Positions 15,282 to 24,103 of a stretch of DNA of 64,000 nt are shown here, one piece after another. Under the pieces are notes generated by a model. The model was not told where the DNA came from. It saw only the letters and a list, made by a program, of their open reading frames with translations, and did no database searches. Origin of the DNA: Curtobacterium sp. MCLR17_032 (GTDB taxonomy: Bacteria > Actinomycetota > Actinomycetes > Actinomycetales > Microbacteriaceae); contig NZ_CP126268.1 in the NCBI RefSeq assembly GCF_003234795.2, forward strand, positions 558,001-622,000, read 5' to 3'. Positions within the stretch are counted from its first letter, which is position 1, and the number at the start of each line of letters is the position of its first letter. A program made the position numbers and the translations under genes.

Positions 15282-18200
15282 CTACTCGGCCCGACGGTGG
15301 CGTCGTCGCCGCTGTGCCAGCAGCAGCCCGCCGGCGGTGAGCAGCACCAGGGCGAGGACCCCGATGGGCACGACGTTCGCACCCGTCCAGGCGAGGGCGC
15401 CGTCGCCGGCGGGGGACGAGCCTCCCGGCTGGGTGCCCGCACCGCCGGAACCCGGGCCGGCACCGGCGTCGGCACCCGGCGCGGGAGCAGGCGAGCCCGG
15501 CGCGGGAGCAGGCGAACCCGGCCCGGGCGACGGCGAGGCCGTCGGCGGAGCGGTCGCCGCCGCCGCCGTCACCGTGAACCCGACCCGAGCCAGCACCACG
15601 CCGCCCACCGACGCGGACACCGTGACTCGCCCGGAGGCCGTGGCCGGCACCGCCAGGTCGCTGCGGAACGTGCCGTCGGCACCGGTGCGGACGGTCACCT
15701 GGCCACCGAGCGCCGGCGTCGTCGACAGCGTGACCGTCGCCTCCGCCGGGAACCCGGAGCCGGTCACCGTCTGCGTGTCACCGGCGGTGACCGTCGGCGC
15801 GGCGACCTGGAGGCTCGGCACCGCAGCAGCGACCCTCGAGTACCGCACGATGGTCCGGTCCGTCACCGAGCGCTCGGCGACCGGCACGGTGATGGTGCGG
15901 CTGTCGGCGTCGTACGTCCATTCGGACGCGGCGACGGGAGTCCCGTCGATCGTGACGGAGGCGGGGCGGTCGGCGTCGGTGAACGTCGCCGTCCACGAGC
16001 GGTCGCGCACCTGGCCGGTGAACGAGCCGTCGGCCGGGGCGATGTCGAGCGTGCCGCCGTCGGCCTGCTGGGTGAACCGCATCGTGGTCGACGCGGAGTT
16101 GCCCGCGGCGCGAGCAGAAGAGGCCGCCGCGGTCGGCTGACCCTCGCCCGAGTCCTCGTGCAGGGCGAAGGTGCCGTCCGCGCCGGTCGCGACCGTCACC
16201 GTGACCGCGTCGAGCGGTGCGGCGTCGTTCGCGACGTGGTGCGAGCGGGTCGGGACGATGCCGCCGCTGCGGACGAACACCGGCATGGTGGTCAGGTCGG
16301 TCGTGACGTCGGCCGTCGTGCCGCCCTGGTAGGTCGTGCCGGTGAACCAGTCGGTCCACGAGTCGCCGGCCGGGAACCAGACCGAACGCGTGGCCTTCCC
16401 GGTGTCGTCGTTCGCGGTGGTGACGGGCGCGACCAACACGTCCTTGCCGTAGAGGTACTCGGAGCCGGCCTGGGCATAGGACTCCTGCGCCTCCGGGTAC
16501 TGCAGGTAGAGCGGCTGCAGCATCGGGGTGCCGGTCGCCGAGGCGTCGGCGGCCAGGGTGTACGTCAGGGGGAGCAGGTCCTCGCGGAGGTTGAGGAACT
16601 GCTTCGCCGACGCGTTCGCCTCGGCCGGGTACTGCCAGGGCAGCCGGTCGCTGTGGTTGCTGTGCAGGCGGTCGATCGGCTGGAACGCACCGAACTGCAC
16701 CCACCGGGCGTACATGTCGGCCGGCAGCTGGGTCGTGCCCGGCTCCTTGCCCTCGATGCCGTACTGCGCACCGTTGTGCCCGCCGATGTCGTGGCTGATC
16801 GCGGACAGGCCGGTCGCTGCCGACTCACCGGGCGTGTAGCCGACCTGGGCGGCGAGCTCGTCCCACGAGGACGTGGTGTCCCCGGTGAAGTGCACGGTGG
16901 TGCGCTTGTCGGCCCAGGGTCCGGTCGGCACGGCCTGCGGGTTGCCGTAGCCGCCCGCGGTCAGCGAGCCGTACGCGCGGGAGAACGCCAGACCGCGGCC
17001 CTTGAGCTGCTCGTCGGTGTACTTCGCGTACTGCTGATTGATGAACGCGTCCGGCGTCACACCGTTGGCGGAGTACTTCGAGTTCTCACTGCAGCACCAG
17101 TCGAGCCACCACATGTCGACGCCCTCCGGCTGTAGCGAGGTGTGCAGGTCGAAGTAGGCCTTGAGTTGGTCGGGGTCCGACCAGTCGAACAGGTAGCGGT
17201 CGCCGTCGCCCTTGGTGAGCTTGCCCTTCGCGGTCGCCTGCGCTGCCGCGAACTCCGGGTCCTTGCTGGAGATCGACGGGTGGATGTTGAGGGTGTTGTG
17301 GATGCCCTCGGCGTGCCAGTCGGCGAGCAGGCTCGTCATGTCAGGGATCCGGGCCGGGTCGACCGACCAGCCGTCCCACTTGCTCTCGCCCTCGTTCGTC
17401 GGGCTGCCGGTCTTGTAGTCGGTGTCGATCGCCATGACGTCGACGGGGACGCCCTCGTCCTGGAAGCGCTTCGCGATGTCCAGGTAGTCCTGCTGCGACC
17501 GGTCGTAGTACTCGGAGTACCAGACGCCGTACGCCCACTGCGGCAGGAGCTTCGAGGGGCCGGTCAGGGTCGCCAGGTCCTTCAGCGCGGTCGTGTACGC
17601 GGTGCCGTACCCGAAGACGTAGCCGTCCTGGTAGCCCTCGCCACCATGGTCGCCGCGGGGCGTGGTCTGCTCGGTCGCCGGGTCGTACAGTGCCGAAGCG
17701 GTGTCGTCGAGCAGCGACCAGCCGTCCTGGTAGAGCAGGCCGGGGTTCGTCTTCGCGGCACCGTTGGCGGTGTCGAGGTCACGCCGGTAGCCACCGAGCG
17801 GAGCGTGCGCGGCGAGGACGGGCGACGCGGTGTCGACGACCGCGATCGTGTCGAAGTTCACGTTGCAGTTGGCCGCCACGGTCGGACAGCCGATCGCGAT
17901 GTCGTTCGCGCCGGCCGCCAGGTGTACGGGGACCGTCACGGTGTTCCAGTAGTCCCAGCCGCTGGTGCGGGGGAGCTCACCGGTCGTGGCGGTCTGGCCG
18001 ACGGGAGCAGCGGTCAGTGTGGGCGTGCCGGCCGACCCGTTGGCGTACCGGACCTGCAGCGCGTAGTCGCCCGCGGCCGGGACCCCGGTGACGTGCGCGG
18101 TCATCTGGGCGCCGGCGCGCTCGAACCCGGCGACGAAGCCGTCCCCGGCGAAGCCGTTGTGGTTCGTCGCCACGGTCGCGGGGTCGCTGCGTGCGGCGTC

Positions 18201-19127
18201 CTCGGCCTGGCAGACGACGCCGAAGGCGCAGTCCTGGCCGGCGGACGCTGCGGTCGGCGCCGGGTAGGCCGCACCCGAGGGGACGATCGCCAGGCTGTCG
18301 ACGTTCACCCGACCGGAATCCGCGTCGCCACGGACGACCTTCACGGTGTGCGGACCGGCGGTCAGGTCGAGGGCTGCGGTGGTCTGCTTCCACTCGTCCC
18401 AGTTCGCGCCGGCCGGCAGGCTCAGGGTGACCGGGGCCCGGTCGTCGACGACGATGCTCAACGTTCGGGTCTCGACCTTGCCGTCGCCGCCCTGGTTGTT
18501 GGCGTACCGCATGGCCAGGTCGTACGACCCGGCCGTCGCGACTTCGGTGCGGAACGTCATGGAGTTGCCGACGTTCTCGAACCCGGCGGCGAAGCCAGCG
18601 CCCGTGTACCCCTTGTGGTCCGTCGCGTTCGCCAGGCCCTGCAGCGCGAGTGCCTCGCCCTCGCAGAGCGTGCCGATCGCACACGAGGGCGTCCGTGCCG
18701 TGACCCACGGGGAGCCGGTGACGGCCTGGCCCGCGGAGATCTTCAGCGTCACCCGGAGGTTGTCCTGGCTGAAGTCGCCGGTGCCCTGCCGGTACTGCAC
18801 GGTCATCGACCCGGTGTCGAGCGTCAGCCAGCCGTCCTGCACGGTCTTGGTGAACGGCGTCGGGGCGAAGTCGTCACGCCCGACCACGTTGAACGTGCCC
18901 TGGTCGGTGAACTGCCCGTCGCCCGCGTACTCGGTGCGGATCAGGGTGGGGGAGAGCACCTGGAAGCGGGCCTCGCCGGACACCACGGTGCGGGCGTCGG
19001 GAGCGGCGGCTGCCGGCAGGGCGGAGATGCCGAGCCCGCCGAGCGCGAGCGCTCCGACGACGGCTGTGGCGAGTGACGACCCGAGGAAGCGACGGCGCCC
19101 CCGGCTCGAGATGAGAGTGGGACGCAA
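15282..19127 (-). CDS. Secreted, cell-wall-anchored family 31 glycosidase with two CBM35-like modules
   Basis: 1281 residues. The N-terminus has SSRGRRRFLGSSLA, a likely Tat signal, cut near residue 41. Two repeated carbohydrate-binding-like modules follow: one begins CAIGTLCEGEALALQG (about 150) and one CAFGVVCQAEDAARSD (about 300); each contains GFxxGFE and MRYAN/VRYAN. The catalytic region has YGVWYSEYYDRSQQDY, VMAIDTDY, WWLDW with the candidate nucleophile Asp about 676, FTGDTTSSW with the candidate acid/base Asp about 750, and HDIGGHNG. The C-terminus has an Ig-like domain, a Pro/Gly/Ala linker and a sorting signal LAWTG (1245-1249), hydrophobic stretch and RRRR tail. It should cleave alpha-glycosidic bonds at the surface; substrate unknown. 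The start is TTG (19125-19127) with GAGGAG about 10 bases upstream. Confidence 0.88.
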   Translation of the reverse strand: MRPTLISSRGRRRFLGSSLATAVVGALALGGLGISALPAAAAPDARTVVSGEARFQVLSPTLIRTEYAGDGQFTDQGTFNVVGRDDFAPTPFTKTVQDGWLTLDTGSMTVQYRQGTGDFSQDNLRVTLKISAGQAVTGSPWVTARTPSCAIGTLCEGEALALQGLANATDHKGYTGAGFAAGFENVGNSMTFRTEVATAGSYDLAMRYANNQGGDGKVETRTLSIVVDDRAPVTLSLPAGANWDEWKQTTAALDLTAGPHTVKVVRGDADSGRVNVDSLAIVPSGAAYPAPTAASAGQDCAFGVVCQAEDAARSDPATVATNHNGFAGDGFVAGFERAGAQMTAHVTGVPAAGDYALQVRYANGSAGTPTLTAAPVGQTATTGELPRTSGWDYWNTVTVPVHLAAGANDIAIGCPTVAANCNVNFDTIAVVDTASPVLAAHAPLGGYRRDLDTANGAAKTNPGLLYQDGWSLLDDTASALYDPATEQTTPRGDHGGEGYQDGYVFGYGTAYTTALKDLATLTGPSKLLPQWAYGVWYSEYYDRSQQDYLDIAKRFQDEGVPVDVMAIDTDYKTGSPTNEGESKWDGWSVDPARIPDMTSLLADWHAEGIHNTLNIHPSISSKDPEFAAAQATAKGKLTKGDGDRYLFDWSDPDQLKAYFDLHTSLQPEGVDMWWLDWCCSENSKYSANGVTPDAFINQQYAKYTDEQLKGRGLAFSRAYGSLTAGGYGNPQAVPTGPWADKRTTVHFTGDTTSSWDELAAQVGYTPGESAATGLSAISHDIGGHNGAQYGIEGKEPGTTQLPADMYARWVQFGAFQPIDRLHSNHSDRLPWQYPAEANASAKQFLNLREDLLPLTYTLAADASATGTPMLQPLYLQYPEAQESYAQAGSEYLYGKDVLVAPVTTANDDTGKATRSVWFPAGDSWTDWFTGTTYQGGTTADVTTDLTTMPVFVRSGGIVPTRSHHVANDAAPLDAVTVTVATGADGTFALHEDSGEGQPTAAASSARAAGNSASTTMRFTQQADGGTLDIAPADGSFTGQVRDRSWTATFTDADRPASVTIDGTPVAASEWTYDADSRTITVPVAERSVTDRTIVRYSRVAAAVPSLQVAAPTVTAGDTQTVTGSGFPAEATVTLSTTPALGGQVTVRTGADGTFRSDLAVPATASGRVTVSASVGGVVLARVGFTVTAAAATAPPTASPSPGPGSPAPAPGSPAPAPGADAGAGPGSGGAGTQPGGSSPAGDGALAWTGANVVPIGVLALVLLTAGGLLLAQRRRRHRRAE

Positions 19128-19143
19128 GGGATGGGCTCCTCGT

Positions 19144-19157
19144 GGACGACGTCGTCC
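19144..19157. promoter_or_regulatory. Palindromic candidate operator before the glycosidase gene
   Basis: GGACGACGTCGTCC is a perfect 14-bp palindrome, 17 bp upstream of the TTG start. It has the size and symmetry of a dimeric regulator site, for example a sugar-responsive repressor. No regulator gene is adjacent. Confidence 0.4.
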
Positions 19158-19171
19158 GGTCTGATCGGTGG

Positions 19172-19196
19172 CGCGGGCGCCCCCTAGGCGCCCGCG
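19172..19196. other. Hairpin in the leader of the glycosidase gene
   Basis: CGCGGGCGCC (19172-19181) pairs with GGCGCCCGCG (19187-19196) across a 5-base loop. It lies 45-69 bp upstream of the start codon, so it is in the likely leader or promoter. No T-run follows on either strand. It could be a control hairpin; this is inference. Confidence 0.35.
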
Positions 19197-19304
19197 TTAC
19201 AACGTGGGAAACTGTAGGGCCTCATAGCTCCTGCATGGAAGACCGCAAGGAGGATGGCCGCCGTCGACGGCGCTCAGCGGATCAGACGGGAGGCGCGGGT
19301 CGGC

Positions 19305-20027
19305 TCAGCGAGGCCAGGTCGCGACGACCGCCACCGCGTTGAAGAGCACGTGCGCCATGATCGCGCCGCCGATGCGGTTCGTCATCGCGACCAGGGTGCC
19401 GGTCAGCGACCCGAGCACGAAGATCGTCAGGAACACCCGGAAGCCCTCGAGCTGCGTCCCGCCGGCACCGAGCAGGACGTGCAGGACCGCGAACAGGAAC
19501 GCGGTGAGGAACACGGCCAGGAACCGCGTGCGCGGGGTGAGTTCGGCGGCCATCCGGCGCTGGAAGAGCCCACGGAAGAAGACTTCTTCGAGGAACGGAC
19601 TGACCAGCACGATGCCGATGGCCGACACGATCAGCAGCGTCTCGTCCGGGGTCCCGAGCGTCGGCGCCGGGGTCAGGCCCGTCGAGCCCGTGAACGCCAG
19701 GCCGAGGAACACGTCGAACACCCGGCACAGGATCACGATGCCGATCGCGAAGATCGCGTCCCCGAGTCCCAGTCGCAGGCGAGCGGCACGGTCCGTGCTC
19801 GCCGATCGGCGCAGCACCCAGACGATGCCCGCGACGAGCGGCAGCCAGACGGCGAAGTCGGCCACCAGGACCTGCATGACGGGCGGCTGGATCTTGCCGG
19901 CGGTGTTGAACCCCGACGCGACCCGGGCCAGGATCACCGCCACCCCCAGCGCGACCAGCAGGATCACGAGGTCCCGCTGACGGCTGGTGTCGGGCTCGGC
20001 GTGGGTCACGTCGGACTCGGTGCTCAT
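19305..20027 (-). CDS. CPBP-family intramembrane glutamic protease
   Basis: 240 residues with about seven hydrophobic segments. The active-site motifs are PFLEEVFFRGLFQRR (EExxxR), FAVLHVLLG with the second-motif histidine, and HVLFNAVAV (HxxxN). Start: ATG at 20025-20027 followed by the soluble STESDVTHAEPDTSRQRD. It is the second CPBP member of the window and unlike the one at 3747 in length and flanks. The gene is bracketed by two copies of the GACGGGAGGC motif (19285-19294 and 20042-20053) in the same orientation. Function unassigned. Confidence 0.85.
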   Translation of the reverse strand: MSTESDVTHAEPDTSRQRDLVILLVALGVAVILARVASGFNTAGKIQPPVMQVLVADFAVWLPLVAGIVWVLRRSASTDRAARLRLGLGDAIFAIGIVILCRVFDVFLGLAFTGSTGLTPAPTLGTPDETLLIVSAIGIVLVSPFLEEVFFRGLFQRRMAAELTPRTRFLAVFLTAFLFAVLHVLLGAGGTQLEGFRVFLTIFVLGSLTGTLVAMTNRIGGAIMAHVLFNAVAVVATWPR

Positions 20028-20183
20028 GGGCTCACCGTAGAGGACGGGAGGCCCAGAACGGCCGATACAGCCGAGCGTTGCTCGATCATGTGGCACTATT
20101 TGAATGCCGTACACCGGGACATCCCCGGGCACTCGTGTTGGGACCACGGGCGAGCGGCGGGATCGTCGGGGAAGGCGGGCCGC

Positions 20184-21626
20184 GTGGAACTACGCGACTA
20201 CATCACCGTGCTACGTAAGGGATGGGTCCTCATCCTGGTCTTGGCACTCGTCGGAGTTGCCGCTGCCGCGGGCTTCTCCCTGCTCAAGAAGCCGGTGTAC
20301 TCCGCTTCGGCGCAGGTCTTCGTCTCGACGGAGACCTCGGGCAGCGCGAGTGACTTGGCTCAGGGGAACACCTTCACCCAGCAGCGCGTCCTGACGTACT
20401 CGAACCTGGTGTCGACGCCGATCGTGCTGCTGCCGGTCATCTCGAAGCTCCAGCTCGACATGAACGCCGACCAGCTCGCGACGATGGTGTCCGCGACCGC
20501 GCCGACGAGCACGACCCTGATCTCGATCAGCGTGAACGACACGGACCCGGTGCAGGCGGCGAACATCGCGAACGCGACGTCGCAGAGCCTCACCAACGTC
20601 GTCGAGGACATCGAGGCCACCGACGCCGACGGCAAGAGCAGCGTCAAGCTCACCCGCGTGAAGCAGGCCGACGTGCCGAGCGTCCCGGTCAGCCCGAACG
20701 TGCCGGTCAACGTCGCACTCGGCCTGCTCGTCGGGCTCGCGCTCGGTGTCGGCATCGCCGTCCTCCGCGAGACGCTGGACAACCGCGTGCGTACCGAGCA
20801 GGACGTCGAGAAGATCAGCGACAAGCCGGTCGTCGGTGGCATCGCCTTCGACAGCAAGGCCTCGGAACGTCCGCTGATCGTGCAGGTCGACCCGCGCAGC
20901 CCGCGTGCCGAGTCGTTCCGCACGCTGCGCACCAACCTGCAGTTCCTGGACATCGGCACCGGCGCCCGAACCTTCGTGATGACGTCGTCCGTGCAGTCCG
21001 AGGGCAAGAGCACCACGGTCGCCAACCTGGCGATCGCGCTCGACAGTGCCGGCTTCCGCGTGATCCTCATCGACGCCGACCTGCGCCGTCCCCGCGTCGC
21101 CGAGTACATGGACGTCGAGACCAACGCCGGTCTGACCGACGTGCTCATCGGCCGTGCCGAGCTCGAGGACGTCGCCCAGCCCTGGGGCCGCGGCAACCTG
21201 GTCGTCCTGCCGGCCGGACAGATCCCGCCGAACCCGTCCGAGCTGCTCGGGTCCCGCGCCATGCAGGACCTCATCGAGCGGCTCGAGGGCGAGTTCGACT
21301 ACGTCCTGTTCGACGCCCCGCCGCTGCTGCCCGTCACCGACGCGGCGATCCTGGCGAAGAAGGCCTCCGGCGCGATCGTCGCCGTGGCCTCGGGCAAGAC
21401 GCACAAGGGCCAGTTCGCCGCTGCGGTCTCCGCGCTCGAGAGCGTGGGCGCGCCGATCGCCGGCTTCGTCATCACGATGATGCCGGTCCGCGGCCCGGGT
21501 GCCTACGGCTACGGCCGGTACGGCTACGGGTACGGCTACGGCATCGAGGACGAGGACACACCGAAGGTCAAGCCGCCCAAGCGCGGCGGGAAGAAGCTCG
21601 GCGCCCTGAGTCGCGCCGAGCGCTGA
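20184..21626 (+). CDS. Polysaccharide chain-length regulator fused to a BY-kinase domain
   Basis: 480 residues. An N-terminal Wzz domain (MELRDYITVLRKGW, membrane helix about 14-34, second helix about 178-195) is joined to a cytoplasmic tyrosine-kinase ATPase (about 255-440). Walker A is QSEGKSTT (Lys about 275), Walker A' is VILIDADLRRP and Walker B is VLFDAPP. The C-terminus has a tyrosine cluster, YGYGRYGYGYGYG, the usual autophosphorylation tail. This type controls chain length and export of exopolysaccharide through cycles of phosphorylation. GTG start with AAGGCGGG upstream; an in-frame ATG at 20088 is possible but gives an unusual N-terminus. First gene of the cluster. Confidence 0.92.
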   Translation: MELRDYITVLRKGWVLILVLALVGVAAAAGFSLLKKPVYSASAQVFVSTETSGSASDLAQGNTFTQQRVLTYSNLVSTPIVLLPVISKLQLDMNADQLATMVSATAPTSTTLISISVNDTDPVQAANIANATSQSLTNVVEDIEATDADGKSSVKLTRVKQADVPSVPVSPNVPVNVALGLLVGLALGVGIAVLRETLDNRVRTEQDVEKISDKPVVGGIAFDSKASERPLIVQVDPRSPRAESFRTLRTNLQFLDIGTGARTFVMTSSVQSEGKSTTVANLAIALDSAGFRVILIDADLRRPRVAEYMDVETNAGLTDVLIGRAELEDVAQPWGRGNLVVLPAGQIPPNPSELLGSRAMQDLIERLEGEFDYVLFDAPPLLPVTDAAILAKKASGAIVAVASGKTHKGQFAAAVSALESVGAPIAGFVITMMPVRGPGAYGYGRYGYGYGYGIEDEDTPKVKPPKRGGKKLGALSRAER

Positions 21627-21642
21627 GACGAGGTCGGGGGAC

Positions 21643-22587
21643 ATGGACACTCGCCGGGGGACCCGAAACCTCGGTTCGTCGCTCACGCGGACGACCCTGG
21701 TCTGGGTCGCCATCGTGATCGTCGTGCTGGTCGTCATCGACATCGCACTCGTCACGCTCGCCCTGGGGCGCACCGCACCGAACTCCGGTGACCCGGCGGG
21801 CCCGATCCCGACCTTCTCCAGCTCTCCGCGCTCCAGCGAGAGCGCGTCCCCGACGCCGAACGCGTCGGCAGGTGCGGCAGACGCTGCGTCAGCCCGACGT
21901 CTGCTGTCCGCCATCGACGGCAAGGAGGCATGGCGAGCCTCCAGTACGTCGTGTTCCGTTGACAAGCCGGTGCTGGAGCACTCGGTGGACGGCGGGGCGA
22001 CCTGGGTCGCGGTCGCCCTCGGCGACGACGTGCGCACCCTGACGGGGCTGCGTGCCACCACCAGCGGCGTCTCGATCCTGACAGGGGTCGGCGACGACTG
22101 CGCCATGACCGTCCGAACGAGCACGGACGACGGTGCCACGTGGTCAGCCGGTCAGCCGGGCGCCGCCGGTGCCGGGGTCAGCGACGCCGCCCTGCAGCTG
22201 CAAAGCGGCCGCTCCGACTCGCCGTGTGCCGACCCGGTCGACGTCTACCAGGGGCAGTACACGACGCTCGTCGCATGCGCGGACGCCATCGCTTGGCGGA
22301 GCGGGACCGGGTCGTGGGTGACGGCACCGATCGGCGGGATCCACTCCATCGCCGACGCCGGCAACACCTACACACTCGCGCGCACCGGCGGTGCGACGTG
22401 CGCCGGCGTCGAGATCGCGAGCCTGGCGGCCGTGAAGGTGACTGCCTCGTCGACGGTCAGCCCCGTCGGATGCTGGACGGGGGGCGCGAGCAGTGGGCCG
22501 GTCGCGATCGGTCTCGCAGACAAGAACCTGTGGGCCTGGTCGGGCGACACGGTCGCGGTGTCTGCGGACGGTGGTGCTTCGTGGTGA
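21643..22587 (+). CDS. Membrane-anchored protein with Asp-box (BNR) repeats
   Basis: 314 residues. A short cytoplasmic N-terminus is followed by one membrane segment (about 19-41, VWVAIVIVVLVVIDIALVTLAL), a Ser/Pro-rich linker (45-80) and an extracellular domain. Three Asp-box motifs (SxDxGxTW) are seen: SVDGGATW, STDDGATW and SADGGASW, the last at the C-terminus. Such repeats build sialidase-like beta-propellers, but the catalytic residues of sialidases are not visible. Four cysteines could form disulfides. It lies between chain-length regulator and priming transferase and overlaps the latter by 4 bp, which implies a role in making or exporting the polysaccharide. Confidence 0.75.
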   Translation: MDTRRGTRNLGSSLTRTTLVWVAIVIVVLVVIDIALVTLALGRTAPNSGDPAGPIPTFSSSPRSSESASPTPNASAGAADAASARRLLSAIDGKEAWRASSTSCSVDKPVLEHSVDGGATWVAVALGDDVRTLTGLRATTSGVSILTGVGDDCAMTVRTSTDDGATWSAGQPGAAGAGVSDAALQLQSGRSDSPCADPVDVYQGQYTTLVACADAIAWRSGTGSWVTAPIGGIHSIADAGNTYTLARTGGATCAGVEIASLAAVKVTASSTVSPVGCWTGGASSGPVAIGLADKNLWAWSGDTVAVSADGGASW

Positions 22588-24044
22588 CGGTGACCGAACG
22601 GACCGCTCGACCGGAGCTCGGCTGGGAGAACACCTACGCCCGTCGATTGGTCATCACCGACGCGCTTGCGCTGATCTGGGTGGCGTTCGGCGTGCAGATC
22701 GCGTGGTTCGGGTTCGACAGCCGGCAGGTCGCGGGCAGTTCGGCCGACCTGGCCGTCGGGTACTCGGCCGTCTCGATCCTGATCGTCGTCGCCTGGCTGA
22801 TCGTGCTGGCGCTCTACGACACCCGTGATCCGCGCTACATCGGCACCGGCGCCGGTGAGTACCGACGAATCGTCGACTCGGCAATCCGGTTGTTCGCACT
22901 CGTGGCGATCGTCGCGTATGCCTTCAAGCTCGAGATCGCCCGCGGGTACATCTTCATCGCGTTCCCTCTCGGCGTCCTGCTCCTGCTGCTGACGCGTTGG
23001 ATGTGGCGCCAGTGGCTCAACGCACAGCGCCGGAGCGGCCGCTACTCCGCCACGGTCGTGCTCGTCGGGTCCACCGGATCAGTCGAGCACATCGCCCGCG
23101 AACTGATGCGGCACCCAGAAGAGGGCTACCGCGTCGTCGGTGCCTGTGTCCCGACCGGTCCCGTCGGCGGGACGCTCGGCACGACCGGGGTCCCCATCCT
23201 CGGACGGATCAGCGACGCTGTCGTCGCACTGCGCAGCATCGGTGCCGACACCGTGGCCGTGACGAGTTCGGACGACCTGGGCGCGCAAGCGGTGCGTGAA
23301 CTGAGTTGGGAACTTGAGGGCGGGCGCGAGCACCTGATCGTCGCTCCGAGCCTGACCGAGATCAACGGCCCGCGCATCCACACGCGTCCCGTCGCCGGCC
23401 TGCCGCTGATCCACGTCGAAATGCCCCGTTACGAAGGCACCACGCTCTTCATGAAGCGTGCGTTCGACGTCGCCGGATCGGCGCTGCTGATCATCGCCCT
23501 GTCGCCGCTGTTGATCGTGTTGGCACTCGCCGTGCGGTTCACCAGTGCGGGCCCGGTGCTGTACCGCCAGGAGCGCGTCGGCCTCAACGGCCAGCCGTTC
23601 GACATGCTCAAGTTCCGGTCCATGCGCGTCAATGCCGACGACGAGCTCGTCGCGCTCCTCGCAGCGCAGGGCAAGGGAGACACTCCGTTGTTCAAGCTGG
23701 AGAACGACCCGCGCATCACCTCGATCGGTAACGTGCTCCGCAAACACTCGCTCGACGAGTTCCCGCAGCTGTTCAACGTGCTGTTCGGCTCGATGAGCCT
23801 GGTCGGACCGCGGCCCCAGCGCGAGGGCGAGGTCGCGCTCTACGACGCCGCAGCACGCCGTCGGCTGTTGCTCAAGCCCGGCATGAGCGGCCTGTGGCAG
23901 GTCGGCGGACGGTCGTCGCTCGGGTGGGAAGACGCCATCCGGCTGGACCTGTACTACGTGGAGAACTGGTCGCTGACCGGGGACATCGTCATCCTGTGGC
24001 GGACGGTGCGAGCGGTGTTGGCGCCGGGGAAAGAGGCCCATTGA
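22584..24044 (+). CDS. Priming glycosyltransferase (polyprenyl-phosphate sugar-1-P transferase)
   Basis: 486 residues. Four or so N-terminal membrane helices, a central nucleotide-binding-like CoA-type domain (VVLVGSTGSVEHIAREL), and a C-terminal bacterial sugar transferase domain (about 285-486). The transferase signature is complete: KRAFDVAGSALLIIALSPL, MLKFRSM, KLENDPRIT, LRKHSLDEFPQLFNVLFG, MSLVGPRPQ and KPGMSGLWQV. It adds the first sugar phosphate to the lipid carrier in the membrane and so starts each repeat unit. Start GTG at 22584 gives a 4-bp GTGA overlap with the preceding gene. Confidence 0.93.
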   Translation: MTVTERTARPELGWENTYARRLVITDALALIWVAFGVQIAWFGFDSRQVAGSSADLAVGYSAVSILIVVAWLIVLALYDTRDPRYIGTGAGEYRRIVDSAIRLFALVAIVAYAFKLEIARGYIFIAFPLGVLLLLLTRWMWRQWLNAQRRSGRYSATVVLVGSTGSVEHIARELMRHPEEGYRVVGACVPTGPVGGTLGTTGVPILGRISDAVVALRSIGADTVAVTSSDDLGAQAVRELSWELEGGREHLIVAPSLTEINGPRIHTRPVAGLPLIHVEMPRYEGTTLFMKRAFDVAGSALLIIALSPLLIVLALAVRFTSAGPVLYRQERVGLNGQPFDMLKFRSMRVNADDELVALLAAQGKGDTPLFKLENDPRITSIGNVLRKHSLDEFPQLFNVLFGSMSLVGPRPQREGEVALYDAAARRRLLLKPGMSGLWQVGGRSSLGWEDAIRLDLYYVENWSLTGDIVILWRTVRAVLAPGKEAH

Positions 24045-24103
24045 TGATTGAAGCCGGACCGGTGTGCGCGATGGTCTCCGACAGTGATGAGGCCAGCCAG
24101 TGA
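24044..24103 (+). CDS. 19-codon linker ORF between priming transferase and next glycosyltransferase
   Basis: ATG at 24044-24046 shares a base with the upstream stop (TGATG), and the stop TGA 24101-24103 overlaps the GTG start of the next gene (GTGA). The predicted peptide begins MIEAGPV and ends DEASQ. The arrangement would let ribosomes pass from gene to gene without release, so this may be a coupling cistron rather than a functional peptide. No homologue known to me. Confidence 0.3.
   Translation: MIEAGPVCAMVSDSDEASQ

Noticed and set aside
20078..20102. TTGCTC and TATTTG as a promoter for the exopolysaccharide cluster
   Set aside because: The boxes are only 13 bp apart, too close for a standard promoter; no better pair was seen.
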